Shown here: positions 15,558 to 21,843 of the stretch, piece by piece
Layout of the letters: each line of letters opens with the position of its first letter
Numbering within the stretch: the stretch's first letter is position 1
IMG/VR virus record: IMGVR_UViG_3300010391_000105
Location: 1-28,589 of that record
DNA length: 28,589 nt
Direction: 5' to 3' (one strand)
Source of the DNA: a virus
Position numbers and translations under genes: made by a program
The notes under the pieces: model-generated
Told to the model about the DNA's origin: nothing
What the model saw: the letters and a program-made list of their open reading frames with translations, nothing else
Databases searched by the model: none

Positions 15558-16542
15558 TGCGGTCAGGTGCAAGGTGGGCGTAAATCTGCGTCGTTCGCGG
15601 GTCGCTGTGGCCTAGTAGCGCCTGGACCTCGTAAAGTGACCGCCCAGCCTGGACTAGCGAGGCGGCAAACGTGTGCCGCAGATTATGGGGAGAGATTGGT
15701 TTGACGTCACCCCTTTTGACTGCGCTGGAGAATGCCTTCCGTAGACTGACCCGACCACGTTGGATGCGTCTAAGTGCTTTGGGGGCAATAAGATACCCGT
15801 GTTCTCTATAGGGTTTTAGTAACATTCGCAGGCGACTGTGGATGGGGATAACCCGCGGTTTCCCTGATTTAGGCGTGAAATGGACGTCACCGACCGTCAG
15901 CGTTCCCCGCTGCCAATCCAACCACTCCCACCGGCAGGCGGTGATCTCTCCCGACCGGAGACCCGCGAAGATGCCCAAGGCGAGGAAGCGGACGAGGTCC
16001 AAGTTCCCGTCGGCGGCGGTCAAGAGCCGGTCAATCTCGCTCGCTTCGAGGAAGATCGGGAGTGCCTTGGGCACTTTGGGCCGCTGGACCCCACGGCAAG
16101 GGTTGGACGACAGGTAGCCCCATTCCACGGCCCGCTGGAAGAAACCGGAAAGATGGCCCAGGTAGCTACACACCGTCTTGGGCTTCAGGGCGGCGAGTAG
16201 ATGTGTTGTCCACGCTTCCACGTCCGCTCTACGCACTCTGGACACGTCGCCCGTGTACCAGGAGGCCCACCGCTGCCAGACATGGGCGTCAGTGCCCCGC
16301 GTAGACTCCCGCTTCCGGCCTATGCTCCACGCCTCGTAACGGCTCCAGAACGCCTCCAGCGTCACCCGCACTGTCCCCACGGCCACGCCGCTGAGTAGGT
16401 CGCGCTCCCGATTCACCCGCATCTGTTCGGCGGCCCCGGCGTTCCGAGTGCCCGTGCAGGAGCGAAACCGGCGTCCCTGTTCGCGCCAATTGAGCTGCCA
16501 ATAACCGTCACACCTTTTATATCTGGTGACGCGGATTACCAT
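15541..16542 (-). CDS. int: Tyrosine integrase
   Basis: This 333-residue protein carries all catalytic residues of the family: Arg196 in AGLRSGEI, Lys225/Lys228 in TPKSGKPR, His286 and Arg289 in PHNLRHTF, His312 in LLGHSDPRTT, and the nucleophile Tyr321 in QIYAHL. Residues about 1-50 form an arm-binding-type N-terminal domain (YWQLNWREQGRRFRS), and about 60-155 a core-binding domain. It catalyses integration and excision at the attP just upstream. No strong ribosome-binding site precedes ATG 16542. Arm-type repeats begin 4 bp upstream, so integrase may limit its own expression. Confidence 0.95.
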   Translation of the reverse strand: MVIRVTRYKRCDGYWQLNWREQGRRFRSCTGTRNAGAAEQMRVNRERDLLSGVAVGTVRVTLEAFWSRYEAWSIGRKRESTRGTDAHVWQRWASWYTGDVSRVRRADVEAWTTHLLAALKPKTVCSYLGHLSGFFQRAVEWGYLSSNPCRGVQRPKVPKALPIFLEASEIDRLLTAADGNLDLVRFLALGIFAGLRSGEITACRWEWLDWQRGTLTVGDVHFTPKSGKPRVIPIHSRLRMLLKPYREHGYLIAPKALRRIQRGRVSLRKAFSSAVKRGDVKPISPHNLRHTFAASLVQAGRSLYEVQALLGHSDPRTTQIYAHLAPDRINVEF

Positions 16543-16545
16543 GAG

Positions 16546-16565
16546 ACGGTCAAGAAACGGTCAAG
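16546..16565 (+). repeat. Paired CGGTCAAG repeats, integrase-proximal arm sites
   Basis: CGGTCAAG occurs at 16547-16554 and 16558-16565, one helical turn (11 bp) apart and in the same orientation. The same pair with the same spacing recurs at 16796-16814 on the other side of the attachment core. Such repeats flanking the core are typical arm-type integrase binding sites. Confidence 0.6.
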
Positions 16566-16622
16566 GTTTTCAAACTGGCAATTCTGGCAGGTTGCGCAAG
16601 TCGAGTATTTCATGGTATTTAC

Positions 16623-16650
16623 TGGTGGAGCTGGAGGGGATTGAACCCTC
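16623..16650 (-). other. attP: attP core: 3' end of a tRNA or tmRNA gene
   Basis: Read on the minus strand, these 28 bp are a perfect T-arm plus acceptor end: GAGGG, loop TTCAATC, CCCTC, then CAGCTCC, A and CCA. The stem is fully complementary and the T-loop fits TTCRANY. The CAGCTCCACCA ending is that of tmRNA (ssrA) in many bacteria, a common phage integration target; the upstream bases do not give a complete tRNA. Integration here would restore the 3' end of the host gene. Identity may extend further towards 16690. Confidence 0.75.
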
Positions 16651-16745
16651 GGCCTCTAGAGTGCGATTCTCCCCGAGACGGTTTGTCTAACCTCAACGAG
16701 ACCGGGAGCTTGCCGGAAGTGACTTGAATCGACTAGGGTTAGGCA

Positions 16746-16762
16746 TTTCGGCACTTTCGGCA
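16746..16762 (+). repeat. Direct repeat TTTCGGCA (two copies)
   Basis: TTTCGGCA occurs at 16746-16753 and again at 16755-16762, a 9-bp period, between the attachment core and the distal arm repeats. A related TTTTCGGC occurs at 16824. This could be an excisionase or accessory-factor site in attP. The remaining parts of 16543-16820 hold no gene. Confidence 0.4.
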
Positions 16763-16795
16763 TATTTGGACATTTCAGGCGCGTCCGGCGGTATG

Positions 16796-16814
16796 CGGTC
16801 AAGGAACGGTCAAG
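16796..16814 (+). repeat. Paired CGGTCAAG repeats, distal arm sites
   Basis: CGGTCAAG occurs at 16796-16803 and 16807-16814, again 11 bp apart and in the same orientation as the pair at 16547-16565. A partial third unit, GGGTCA, starts at 16818. The pairs lie about 60 bp and 145 bp from the core, as expected for P and P' arms. Confidence 0.6.
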
Positions 16815-16820
16815 AATGGG

Positions 16821-17156
16821 TCATTTTCGGCTGACCTTGGATGCCGGCAGCTTCCCGATCATCCGAAGCCCGCCAATGTCGAAATACAGGATAGTCGCCT
16901 GGTCTTCCTCGATGTAGACCCATTCGCTCGTGCGCGGGCTGGGCATCACGCCCCAGTAATTGACGTATCGGCACCCGTAGATGCCAGACCCTACTTGATC
17001 CGGGGCTCCCAAGGCTTCCTCAACTTTATCCGGCGACTGGCCAAGCCATATCATCTTTCCCCGAACCTGCGCGCGGCTAACCGTAGGAGCACAGGATAAA
17101 GCCACCACCGCGCCGATAACCACGAGCACCGCTATCCTAAATCGCGTTCTCTCCAT
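16821..17156 (-). CDS. Exported small protein co-transcribed with the repressor, SmpA/BamE-like
   Basis: This protein has 111 residues from ATG 17156. An in-frame upstream start at 17297 would run antiparallel to nothing but through most of the repressor gene, and would bury the signal peptide. Residues 1-29 are a signal peptide (RTRFRIAVLVVIGAVVAL, then a probable SRA/Q cleavage site). The mature part, IWLGQSPDKVEEALGAPDQV, matches the short SmpA/BamE-type fold (a Gly-x-Ser/Thr-x-x-x-Val turn and helix, then Leu-Gly-x-Pro). Its first 20 bp overlap the repressor's 3' end, so it is expressed in lysogens. A superinfection-exclusion or lysogenic-conversion role is likely but not shown. Confidence 0.7.
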   Translation of the reverse strand: MERTRFRIAVLVVIGAVVALSCAPTVSRAQVRGKMIWLGQSPDKVEEALGAPDQVGSGIYGCRYVNYWGVMPSPRTSEWVYIEEDQATILYFDIGGLRMIGKLPASKVSRK

Positions 17157-17379
17157 TTTCCGACTCCCATGCCAAAAGTTGTGCTTCCGTACAGCATAGA
17201 CCTTTAGCCCATTTGGGGATATTTTCAATCTTCGGTTGCTGTCCGCCGCGCAGGACTGCCCCCACGGTCGTTTGGCCCAGACCCGAACGCTCCGCAATAG
17301 AATCCTGTGTCTGTAATTCCCCTGGAAGCATCGCTTTGTACTTCAAGATGTTCTTGAGCAGAACTTCTGGACAAGACAT
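17137..17379 (-). CDS. Short HTH repressor (CI-like)
   Basis: This 80-residue protein is read leftwards and preceded by AAGGAAGG. Residues about 25-45 (QDSIAERSGLGQTTVGAVLR) form a clear XRE-type helix-turn-helix. It has no C-terminal LexA-like Ser/Lys protease domain, so RecA-stimulated self-cleavage is not expected. Its divergent partner at 17578 has a similar HTH, and the shared operator region between them is that of a lysis-lysogeny switch. The exported protein gene at 16821 follows in the same transcript. Confidence 0.8.
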   Translation of the reverse strand: MSCPEVLLKNILKYKAMLPGELQTQDSIAERSGLGQTTVGAVLRGGQQPKIENIPKWAKGLCCTEAQLLAWESENGENAI

Positions 17380-17444
17380 TTTCTAGACCTTCCTTTCTCT
17401 CGGACGCACAAGGTAAATATTCTCAACGTCTAGCAACTAGAGCC

Positions 17445-17460
17445 TATCCGCAAACGGATA
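17445..17460 (+). promoter_or_regulatory. Operator: perfect inverted repeat TATCCG-CAAA-CGGATA
   Basis: TATCCG (17445-17450) is inverted-repeated as CGGATA (17455-17460) around CAAA. Its right half, AACGGATATT (17453-17462), is repeated exactly at 17513-17522, 60 bp away, and more loosely as AACGGCTAAC at 17542-17551. It overlaps the -10 element of the repressor promoter. This is the expected architecture of a repressor/Cro operator set. Confidence 0.7.
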
Positions 17461-17486
17461 TTACTCCAAGACAAACACGATTGCAA
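17458..17486 (-). promoter_or_regulatory. Promoter of the repressor operon (leftward)
   Basis: On the minus strand TTGCAA (17486-17481) and TAATAT (17463-17458) are separated by exactly 17 bp, a near-consensus promoter. Transcription would start near 17451 and give a leader of about 70 nt to ATG 17379. The inverted-repeat operator at 17445-17460 covers the -10 and start region. Confidence 0.65.
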
Positions 17487-17507
17487 GAAAAAAGATGAAA
17501 AAAACAC

Positions 17508-17537
17508 TTGACAACGGATATTCTCTTGCGGTAAGAT
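17508..17537 (+). promoter_or_regulatory. Early rightward promoter (PR-like)
   Basis: A consensus -35 TTGACA (17508-17513) and a -10 TAAGAT (17532-17537) are separated by 18 bp. The operator repeat AACGGATATT (17513-17522) lies inside the promoter and AACGGCTAAC (17542-17551) at the start site, so binding there should block early transcription. It drives the Cro-like gene at 17578 and probably the whole early operon. Confidence 0.75.
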
Positions 17538-17577
17538 CGTTAACGGCTAACCGCTGACGGGCTGGGGAGGGGACGGA

Positions 17578-17835
17578 ATGAATCTGGCCGAAGCCGTGAG
17601 ACACCACATGGGGTCTTTGACCCAAGAAGAATTGGAAGATATATCAGGACTGTCTCAAACAACAATTTCGGAGATACTTGCGGGAAGACGAACGAACCTT
17701 CATGGGCGGACGTTGGCCCAACTTGCAAAGGTCTTCAAGAAAGCTCCGGGTTATTTCGTGCAGTTTATGGATTCCTCGACCGTTAATCCTGCCCCGCGCC
17801 GCACCCGGCGTGCCGAAGTGGAGGCCACCCGATGA
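17578..17835 (+). CDS. Cro-like HTH regulator
   Basis: This 85-residue protein is preceded by GGGGAGGGGACGG. Residues about 15-36 (TQEELEDISGLSQTTISEIL, then AG) form an XRE-type helix-turn-helix resembling that of the divergent repressor, including the shared SGLxQTT turn. The C-terminus is basic. It is the first gene of the early operon from the PR-like promoter, the usual place of Cro. It overlaps the next gene by ATGA. Confidence 0.85.
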   Translation: MNLAEAVRHHMGSLTQEELEDISGLSQTTISEILAGRRTNLHGRTLAQLAKVFKKAPGYFVQFMDSSTVNPAPRRTRRAEVEATR

Positions 17836-18017
17836 ACCCCGGCGACTTCCTTACTCAATCTGACGTGGCGGCGCTGTTCAAGGTCCATCCGCGCAGCGTG
17901 CTCCGCTGGAGACGACAGGGATTACTCAAACCTGTCTTTCTCGGCAACGGGTGCACGATCCGCTACCGGGCCGAAGAGGTCGAGAGATTCGCCAAGAGAA
18001 ACGAGGCGAAGAAATGA
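17832..18017 (+). CDS. MerR/excisionase-like winged-helix protein
   Basis: This 61-residue protein contains a single DNA-binding domain of the HTH_17 / AlpA-Xis type: DFLTQSDVAALFKVHPRSVL followed by RWRRQGLLKP, then a wing (NGCTIRYRAEEVERFAKR). In temperate phages such proteins are excisionases or early activators. It is second in the early operon, immediately after Cro, and less than 1.5 kb from attP, which favours an excisionase. It could instead act as a CII-like activator. Confidence 0.75.
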   Translation: MNPGDFLTQSDVAALFKVHPRSVLRWRRQGLLKPVFLGNGCTIRYRAEEVERFAKRNEAKK

Positions 18018-18274
18018 CCAGACCTACCGCCCGGTCGGGAGAACCGGGAACATCTTCCGTATCCGCAAGCAGCCGGGGAGCCGTTTACCTCCCCGGCCTC
18101 GCCCTCACGCACGAGGCGATGTGGGTGGAACGCGGCGGGCTGGAGCGCGAGGCGCTGGAGTGCGAATTTCTTTATCCGTTCGCGCCGTCCACGTTGGGCT
18201 GGCCGTCGCAGGACGGGTACGACGCCTTGCGGGACATGAGCGCCGCGCTGGAGGCGGCGGGAAACATAGTCTAA
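18014..18274 (+). CDS. Hypothetical early protein
   Basis: This 86-residue protein starts at ATG 18014 (ATGA overlap). The N-terminal 28 residues are Ser/Thr/Gly/Arg-rich and probably disordered. The rest (LPGLALTHEAMWVERGGLER, then EALECEFLYP) could form a small helical domain. No family was recognised. Co-expression with Cro and the Xis-like protein suggests an early role. Confidence 0.6.
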   Translation: MTRPTARSGEPGTSSVSASSRGAVYLPGLALTHEAMWVERGGLEREALECEFLYPFAPSTLGWPSQDGYDALRDMSAALEAAGNIV

Positions 18275-18284
18275 GGAGAAATAG

Positions 18285-18815
18285 ATGGGCGCAGACATGT
18301 CCGACTGGCGGTGGGAACTTCGTATGTCGGAGTACACGTATCCGCCGATGACCCAGAAACAGGAGCGCGAGTACCGCGAAAATGTCCGCACGCAGAATGA
18401 GAACAGACAGATAGGATCGAACGTCACGAACTGTACATCGACGGGGCCGATCACGAACGCCAGCATCGAGAACATACAAAATGAGAACCCTACCATGGCC
18501 GAAACCGAAAGTCAAGCCCGGGACCGCGCTGGCACTCAACCGACTTGGATACTAGCGGGCGACATGATCAACCTCTTGCGAAGCGCCTTTGACCGGACCA
18601 CGCCGGCTGAGGATGCGGAGTGGCGGCGTGCGTTCCGGGCGCTGGAGGCGCGGTATCGCGCAGCGGTCAACGAGGCGATGGAAAAGATAATCGAGGAGAA
18701 CCGGCCAGCGAAAATAGGGGACACACTGCCAGCCAATTCGCCGTGTTATGACGATCGCGGCGTTTGCCAAGGGCCGCCGCCGAAAATGTTCATCATTAGG
18801 AGGGACGATGAGTAA
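18285..18815 (+). CDS. Hypothetical early protein with disordered N-terminus
   Basis: This 176-residue protein is preceded by AAGGAGAAATAG. The N-terminal 70 residues are polar and Asn/Gln/Glu-rich (ENVRTQNENRQIGSNVTNCT) and look disordered. From about residue 80 there is a helical domain (GDMINLLRSAFDRTTPAEDA, then EWRRAFRALEARYRAAVNEA). An internal ATG at 18495 could yield the C-terminal domain alone. I recognise no family. It overlaps the next gene by 8 bp. Confidence 0.6.
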   Translation: MGADMSDWRWELRMSEYTYPPMTQKQEREYRENVRTQNENRQIGSNVTNCTSTGPITNASIENIQNENPTMAETESQARDRAGTQPTWILAGDMINLLRSAFDRTTPAEDAEWRRAFRALEARYRAAVNEAMEKIIEENRPAKIGDTLPANSPCYDDRGVCQGPPPKMFIIRRDDE

Positions 18816-18984
18816 TCTCCCCCCTGGCGTGACGCTTTCGGACATCGGCGGGCCGGACGAGCCGGAACCGGATGTTTTCAACATGGACCGGGAAGAGCTG
18901 TTGGCCTGGCTTGACGAGCACGACGTTGATGTTGACGAGGCGCTACGGTGCATGACTCACGATGAATGGGAGAAGATGCAGTGA
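18808..18984 (+). CDS. Small acidic hypothetical protein
   Basis: This 58-residue protein starts at ATG 18808, preceded by TAGGAGGGAC. It is strongly acidic (DIGGPDEPEPDVFNMDREEL, then DEHDVDVDEA) with few basic residues. Small acidic phage proteins of this type can mimic DNA or bind host proteins, as anti-restriction or anti-CRISPR proteins do, but nothing here proves that. It overlaps both neighbours. Confidence 0.6.
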   Translation: MSNLPPGVTLSDIGGPDEPEPDVFNMDREELLAWLDEHDVDVDEALRCMTHDEWEKMQ

Positions 18985-19196
18985 AGCGCGTCCTGATCGG
19001 CTACCGCTATATTTACGCATTCGACTATCACACCCCATTGATGTATCTACCGATGCAGCGAACTTGTTTGGAGATGGAACCACCTGTAACAAAGGAACGT
19101 ATCACGGCGATAATCGAGTCATGGTATCCGGGGGAAGACGGCGTGGTGCGTGACTTAGAATGGAGAGAAGAGGCGAGGCGCGATGAGAGCAAGTGA
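18981..19196 (+). CDS. Small hypothetical early protein
   Basis: This 71-residue protein starts at GTG 18981, in the GTGA overlap with the preceding stop (an upstream ATG at 18966 is also in frame). The sequence (KRVLIGYRYIYAFDYHTPLM, then PPVTKERITAIIESWYPGED) suggests a compact alpha/beta protein. No family was recognised. Its end overlaps the start of the nuclease gene, so it is translationally linked to the recombination genes. Confidence 0.6.
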   Translation: MKRVLIGYRYIYAFDYHTPLMYLPMQRTCLEMEPPVTKERITAIIESWYPGEDGVVRDLEWREEARRDESK

Positions 19197-20283
19197 GTCC
19201 TACGTGCTGGGCAACTGCGCCCTGGCGAACCACCTGTATTCAGACTGCCCGGCGAACACGTCGCCGGAAGCGGACGCTGGCACCCTCTACCATGCCGATG
19301 CTCGAAAGCACGTTGAGACCGGCGAGCAGTACCGGGGCGACGATGTTGACCGCTCGGTGGTGAACGCGGGCATCGCATCCATCTGGCGGGAAGTCAGCAA
19401 GTGGTTTCCGCAGCCGCAATGCGAAGTGGCGTTTGAGGCGGGCGGCAACACCGGGACATGCGACCTGGCCGACATTGGCACATCGGCGGGCGGGGACGAC
19501 TACCTGGCCGTACTGGACTGGAAAACCGGACGCATCGAGGATGAGGCGGCAACCTTCTGGCAGTGCCGATTCTACGCTGGCCTTATCGCCTATGACATGC
19601 CGCCGGGAACTGACCCTGCCATGCCGGTGTATCTGTTCGCCGCCTTCCCGCGCTCTGGCGAATACGTCTGTCAGACGGTGACATTCCGGGACATCGACCG
19701 CTTCTGGGGAAACGTCATCGAGAAGATGATGGACGACGTGAAGAGCGGCGATCGGACAGCGACTACCGGCCCGCATTGTTCCCACTGTCGGGCGGCGGCG
19801 GTCTGCCCCGCGATTCGCAAGAGCCTGATCCCATTCTCGGATGCAGGGGAAATCACCGTCGAAACGATGATCGGAAAACTGACCGTCATGGAACCGAGTG
19901 CGTTCACCGCAACCATCCGCAACCTCAAACTGGCAAAGCGGCTGCTTACCAACGCGGAAGTCGCGGCGCGGGCGGTCCTGCAAGCCGAAGGCGGGAGCAA
20001 GGGCGACGTGGAGTTGAAGCAGGTCGAGAAGGCATTACCGTTGCTCGTGGATAATCTTGGCCCAGTTCTAAACGAGCTGATGATTGACTTTTCTGCGATC
20101 TGGAAGTTGGCAACTGTATCCAAGGGTGCGGTTGAGAAAATCGTCCGCGAGACAGCCGCGCCCCGCCAAGGCGCTACCCGCGTGCGTGAGCTCATTGCCT
20201 CGTTGGAAAAACACGGCGCGTTACACAAGCGCGTCGAGCAGCATCTTAAACTCAAGAGCGAGAAGGGGGAAAGCGATGAGTGA
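19183..20283 (+). CDS. Cas4/RecB-like PD-(D/E)XK nuclease, probable 4Fe-4S protein
   Basis: This 366-residue protein has a RecB-type nuclease core: His37 (TLYHADA), Asp94 (TCDLADI), and the Asp112-Trp-Lys114 motif in LAVLDWKTGR. A helix with a Gln/Tyr (WQCRFYAGLIAYD) follows. Cys199, Cys202 and Cys208 (CSHCRAAAVC), together with Cys12 (GNCALANH), reproduce the one-plus-three cysteine pattern of Cas4- and AddB-type iron-sulfur nucleases. Residues 210-366 are a helical extension as in DUF2800-type phage nucleases. It lies directly before RecT, the standard pairing for phage recombination: the nuclease resects DNA and RecT anneals it. Confidence 0.85.
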   Translation: MRASESYVLGNCALANHLYSDCPANTSPEADAGTLYHADARKHVETGEQYRGDDVDRSVVNAGIASIWREVSKWFPQPQCEVAFEAGGNTGTCDLADIGTSAGGDDYLAVLDWKTGRIEDEAATFWQCRFYAGLIAYDMPPGTDPAMPVYLFAAFPRSGEYVCQTVTFRDIDRFWGNVIEKMMDDVKSGDRTATTGPHCSHCRAAAVCPAIRKSLIPFSDAGEITVETMIGKLTVMEPSAFTATIRNLKLAKRLLTNAEVAARAVLQAEGGSKGDVELKQVEKALPLLVDNLGPVLNELMIDFSAIWKLATVSKGAVEKIVRETAAPRQGATRVRELIASLEKHGALHKRVEQHLKLKSEKGESDE

Positions 20284-21379
20284 ACCGGGATTAATTGACG
20301 CTGCCAAGAAATTGCTGATCGAATCTAACAAGGGCATCACCGCGCCGACCTTGTTGGCGCAACTGGCAATGATGAAAAAGGGTTACGCCTCTGCGGTTTG
20401 CCCGAATGACCAGCGGCGGGCCGAGCTGGTACGCGCCGCTGTGGAGGAGGTACAGCGGACGCCAGCGCTTGCGGAGTGTACGACGGAAAGCCTGTTCACG
20501 TGCCTCTGCACGTCCCTGGAGCTGAACTTACGAGTAGGCAGCGCGTTGGGCCACATGTATTTTGTGCCCTTCGCCAAGATCGCCACGCCCATCATCGGCT
20601 ACCGGGGGATCATCGAGCTTGCGCTGGAGCATCCCGACGTGCTTTCGGTTCATCCGTTCATCGTCTATGAAAACGAGAAGTTCACGGCCTATGGTGGCAG
20701 CAACCCGCGCATTGAGCATGAGATTATCTTTGATGAGAAGACGCGCGGCAATCCCGTTGCCGTCTATGCGACGTGGCAACTACGCAACGGGGGAAGCACT
20801 TGCAGCCGCATCATCCCGTGGGCCGAGATCGACCGATTGGCAGAGAACCAGATCAATCGCAGCAAGAAGAACGCGGACCGCAACGCATGGGCCACGAGCA
20901 AGCCCGAAATGGCGCTCAAGACACCGATCCGCCGCACGAAGAACGTCCCCATGACAGACCGCTTGGGGCGCGCGATGATGATTGAGGAACTGCACGAACG
21001 CGGCGGGCATCTGGCGATTGGCGACGACCTGACAACGGTAATCGACGTGGAGGGCCACCTTGAGCCGGAGCCGCCGGCAGCCCCGCCCGCGGGACGCCAG
21101 AGCACGCGCACACGCCCGGTCGAGGCCGAGTCCAGCGTTTCCGCCCCGACCCAGGAGTACGACCTGCCGAGTCATTGGGAGTCCGTTGCACCCAAGGAAA
21201 AGGAGCAACTGCGGACGCTGGCGAGGCAGCTCGACCCGCCCGTGGACGGCCTGGTTGACCAGTTCTTGCGCCCGCTGGTGGAGAAGCACGCCGGTTTCAA
21301 AGGCACGGCGGAGGCTCTGGAGACCATGTTGAAGCGGCAGGGCGAGCCGGAGCCGACGGGGCAAGGGAGCTTACTTTGA
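20276..21379 (+). CDS. recT: RecT-family single-strand annealing protein
   Basis: This 367-residue protein starts at ATG 20276, overlapping the nuclease stop by 8 bp. It has the RecT signature in order: FTCLCTSLELNLRVG, then YFVPFAKIATPIIGYRGIIE, then a segment around VHPFIVYENEKF, then AVYATWQLRNGG and a middle region ending KTPIRRTKNVP. Residues after about 260 are a Pro/Ala/Glu-rich linker and a C-terminal helical extension. Together with the preceding nuclease it forms an exonuclease-annealase pair for recombination of linear phage DNA. Confidence 0.92.
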   Translation: MSEPGLIDAAKKLLIESNKGITAPTLLAQLAMMKKGYASAVCPNDQRRAELVRAAVEEVQRTPALAECTTESLFTCLCTSLELNLRVGSALGHMYFVPFAKIATPIIGYRGIIELALEHPDVLSVHPFIVYENEKFTAYGGSNPRIEHEIIFDEKTRGNPVAVYATWQLRNGGSTCSRIIPWAEIDRLAENQINRSKKNADRNAWATSKPEMALKTPIRRTKNVPMTDRLGRAMMIEELHERGGHLAIGDDLTTVIDVEGHLEPEPPAAPPAGRQSTRTRPVEAESSVSAPTQEYDLPSHWESVAPKEKEQLRTLARQLDPPVDGLVDQFLRPLVEKHAGFKGTAEALETMLKRQGEPEPTGQGSLL

Positions 21380-21732
21380 TGCCACAGTGCGTTATATGCG
21401 ATCAAGACTTGTGCTGCAGTTGGGGAGACGTGCATGGCGAAGCCGTCTGCGTTGCCTGCGGCACGCCGTACCAGTTATGCGGCGATGTTGACGGCGCATA
21501 CGAACGAGAGATCAATCCTCCGCGGTGCAACATCAAGCCTAAATGGATACCTATTTTGCGAGAATATTGGAACGAAACGCGCCGGTGGAATGGACAAGCG
21601 GTTTACTTACTGATCCGCAGTCAAGAGCGCGAGATTGATGCAAAGGCGGCATTCAATGAGTGGGTTACGAAGAAACACCCTGAGCTCTGTGAAACAGAAT
21701 CGGAGATTGCCAAGGAGCATGGGCTGACGTGA
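21379..21732 (+). CDS. Zinc-ribbon protein, early accessory gene
   Basis: This 117-residue protein starts at ATG 21379 within TGATG. The N-terminus has two Cys pairs, CVICDQDLCC and CVACGTPYQLC, forming a probable zinc ribbon. The C-terminal half is helical and charged (FNEWVTKKHPELCETESEIA). It follows recT directly, so a role with recombination or DNA binding is possible but unproven. Confidence 0.65.
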   Translation: MPQCVICDQDLCCSWGDVHGEAVCVACGTPYQLCGDVDGAYEREINPPRCNIKPKWIPILREYWNETRRWNGQAVYLLIRSQEREIDAKAAFNEWVTKKHPELCETESEIAKEHGLT

Positions 21733-21824
21733 TCGACACCCTCTGGTTCCTCTACCGCATCCTGCTCCCCGGCGTGCTGCTGGGCGCGGCGCTGGCGTGG
21801 GCGGCGGCGCAGGCAATACTTTGA
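21729..21824 (+). CDS. Predicted 31-residue single-pass membrane protein
   Basis: The frame from GTG 21729 (GTGA overlap with the previous stop) to TGA 21824 encodes 31 residues, almost entirely one hydrophobic helix (LWFLYRILLPGVLLGAALAW, then AAAQAIL) with an acidic N-terminus. It fills the gap between two genes exactly and has no other explanation there. Small membrane proteins like this are easily missed. Confidence 0.45.
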   Translation: MIDTLWFLYRILLPGVLLGAALAWAAAQAIL

Positions 21825-21843
21825 TATGAGAAGTGGAGGCAAA

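Noticed and set aside
16623-16700. A complete tRNA gene next to the integrase
   Set aside because: Only the T-arm and acceptor 3' half are present; no anticodon arm, D-arm or matching 5' acceptor strand could be found, so it is an attachment-site fragment.
16821-17297. A longer start (17297) for the exported protein
   Set aside because: It would overlap the repressor by 161 bp and place 47 extra residues before a clear signal peptide. ATG 17156 gives a normal signal peptide and short overlap.
19240-19983. A 247-codon minus-strand frame opposite the Cas4/RecB-like nuclease
   Set aside because: The plus-strand frame carries the catalytic and cysteine motifs; the minus frame has none and is composition-driven.
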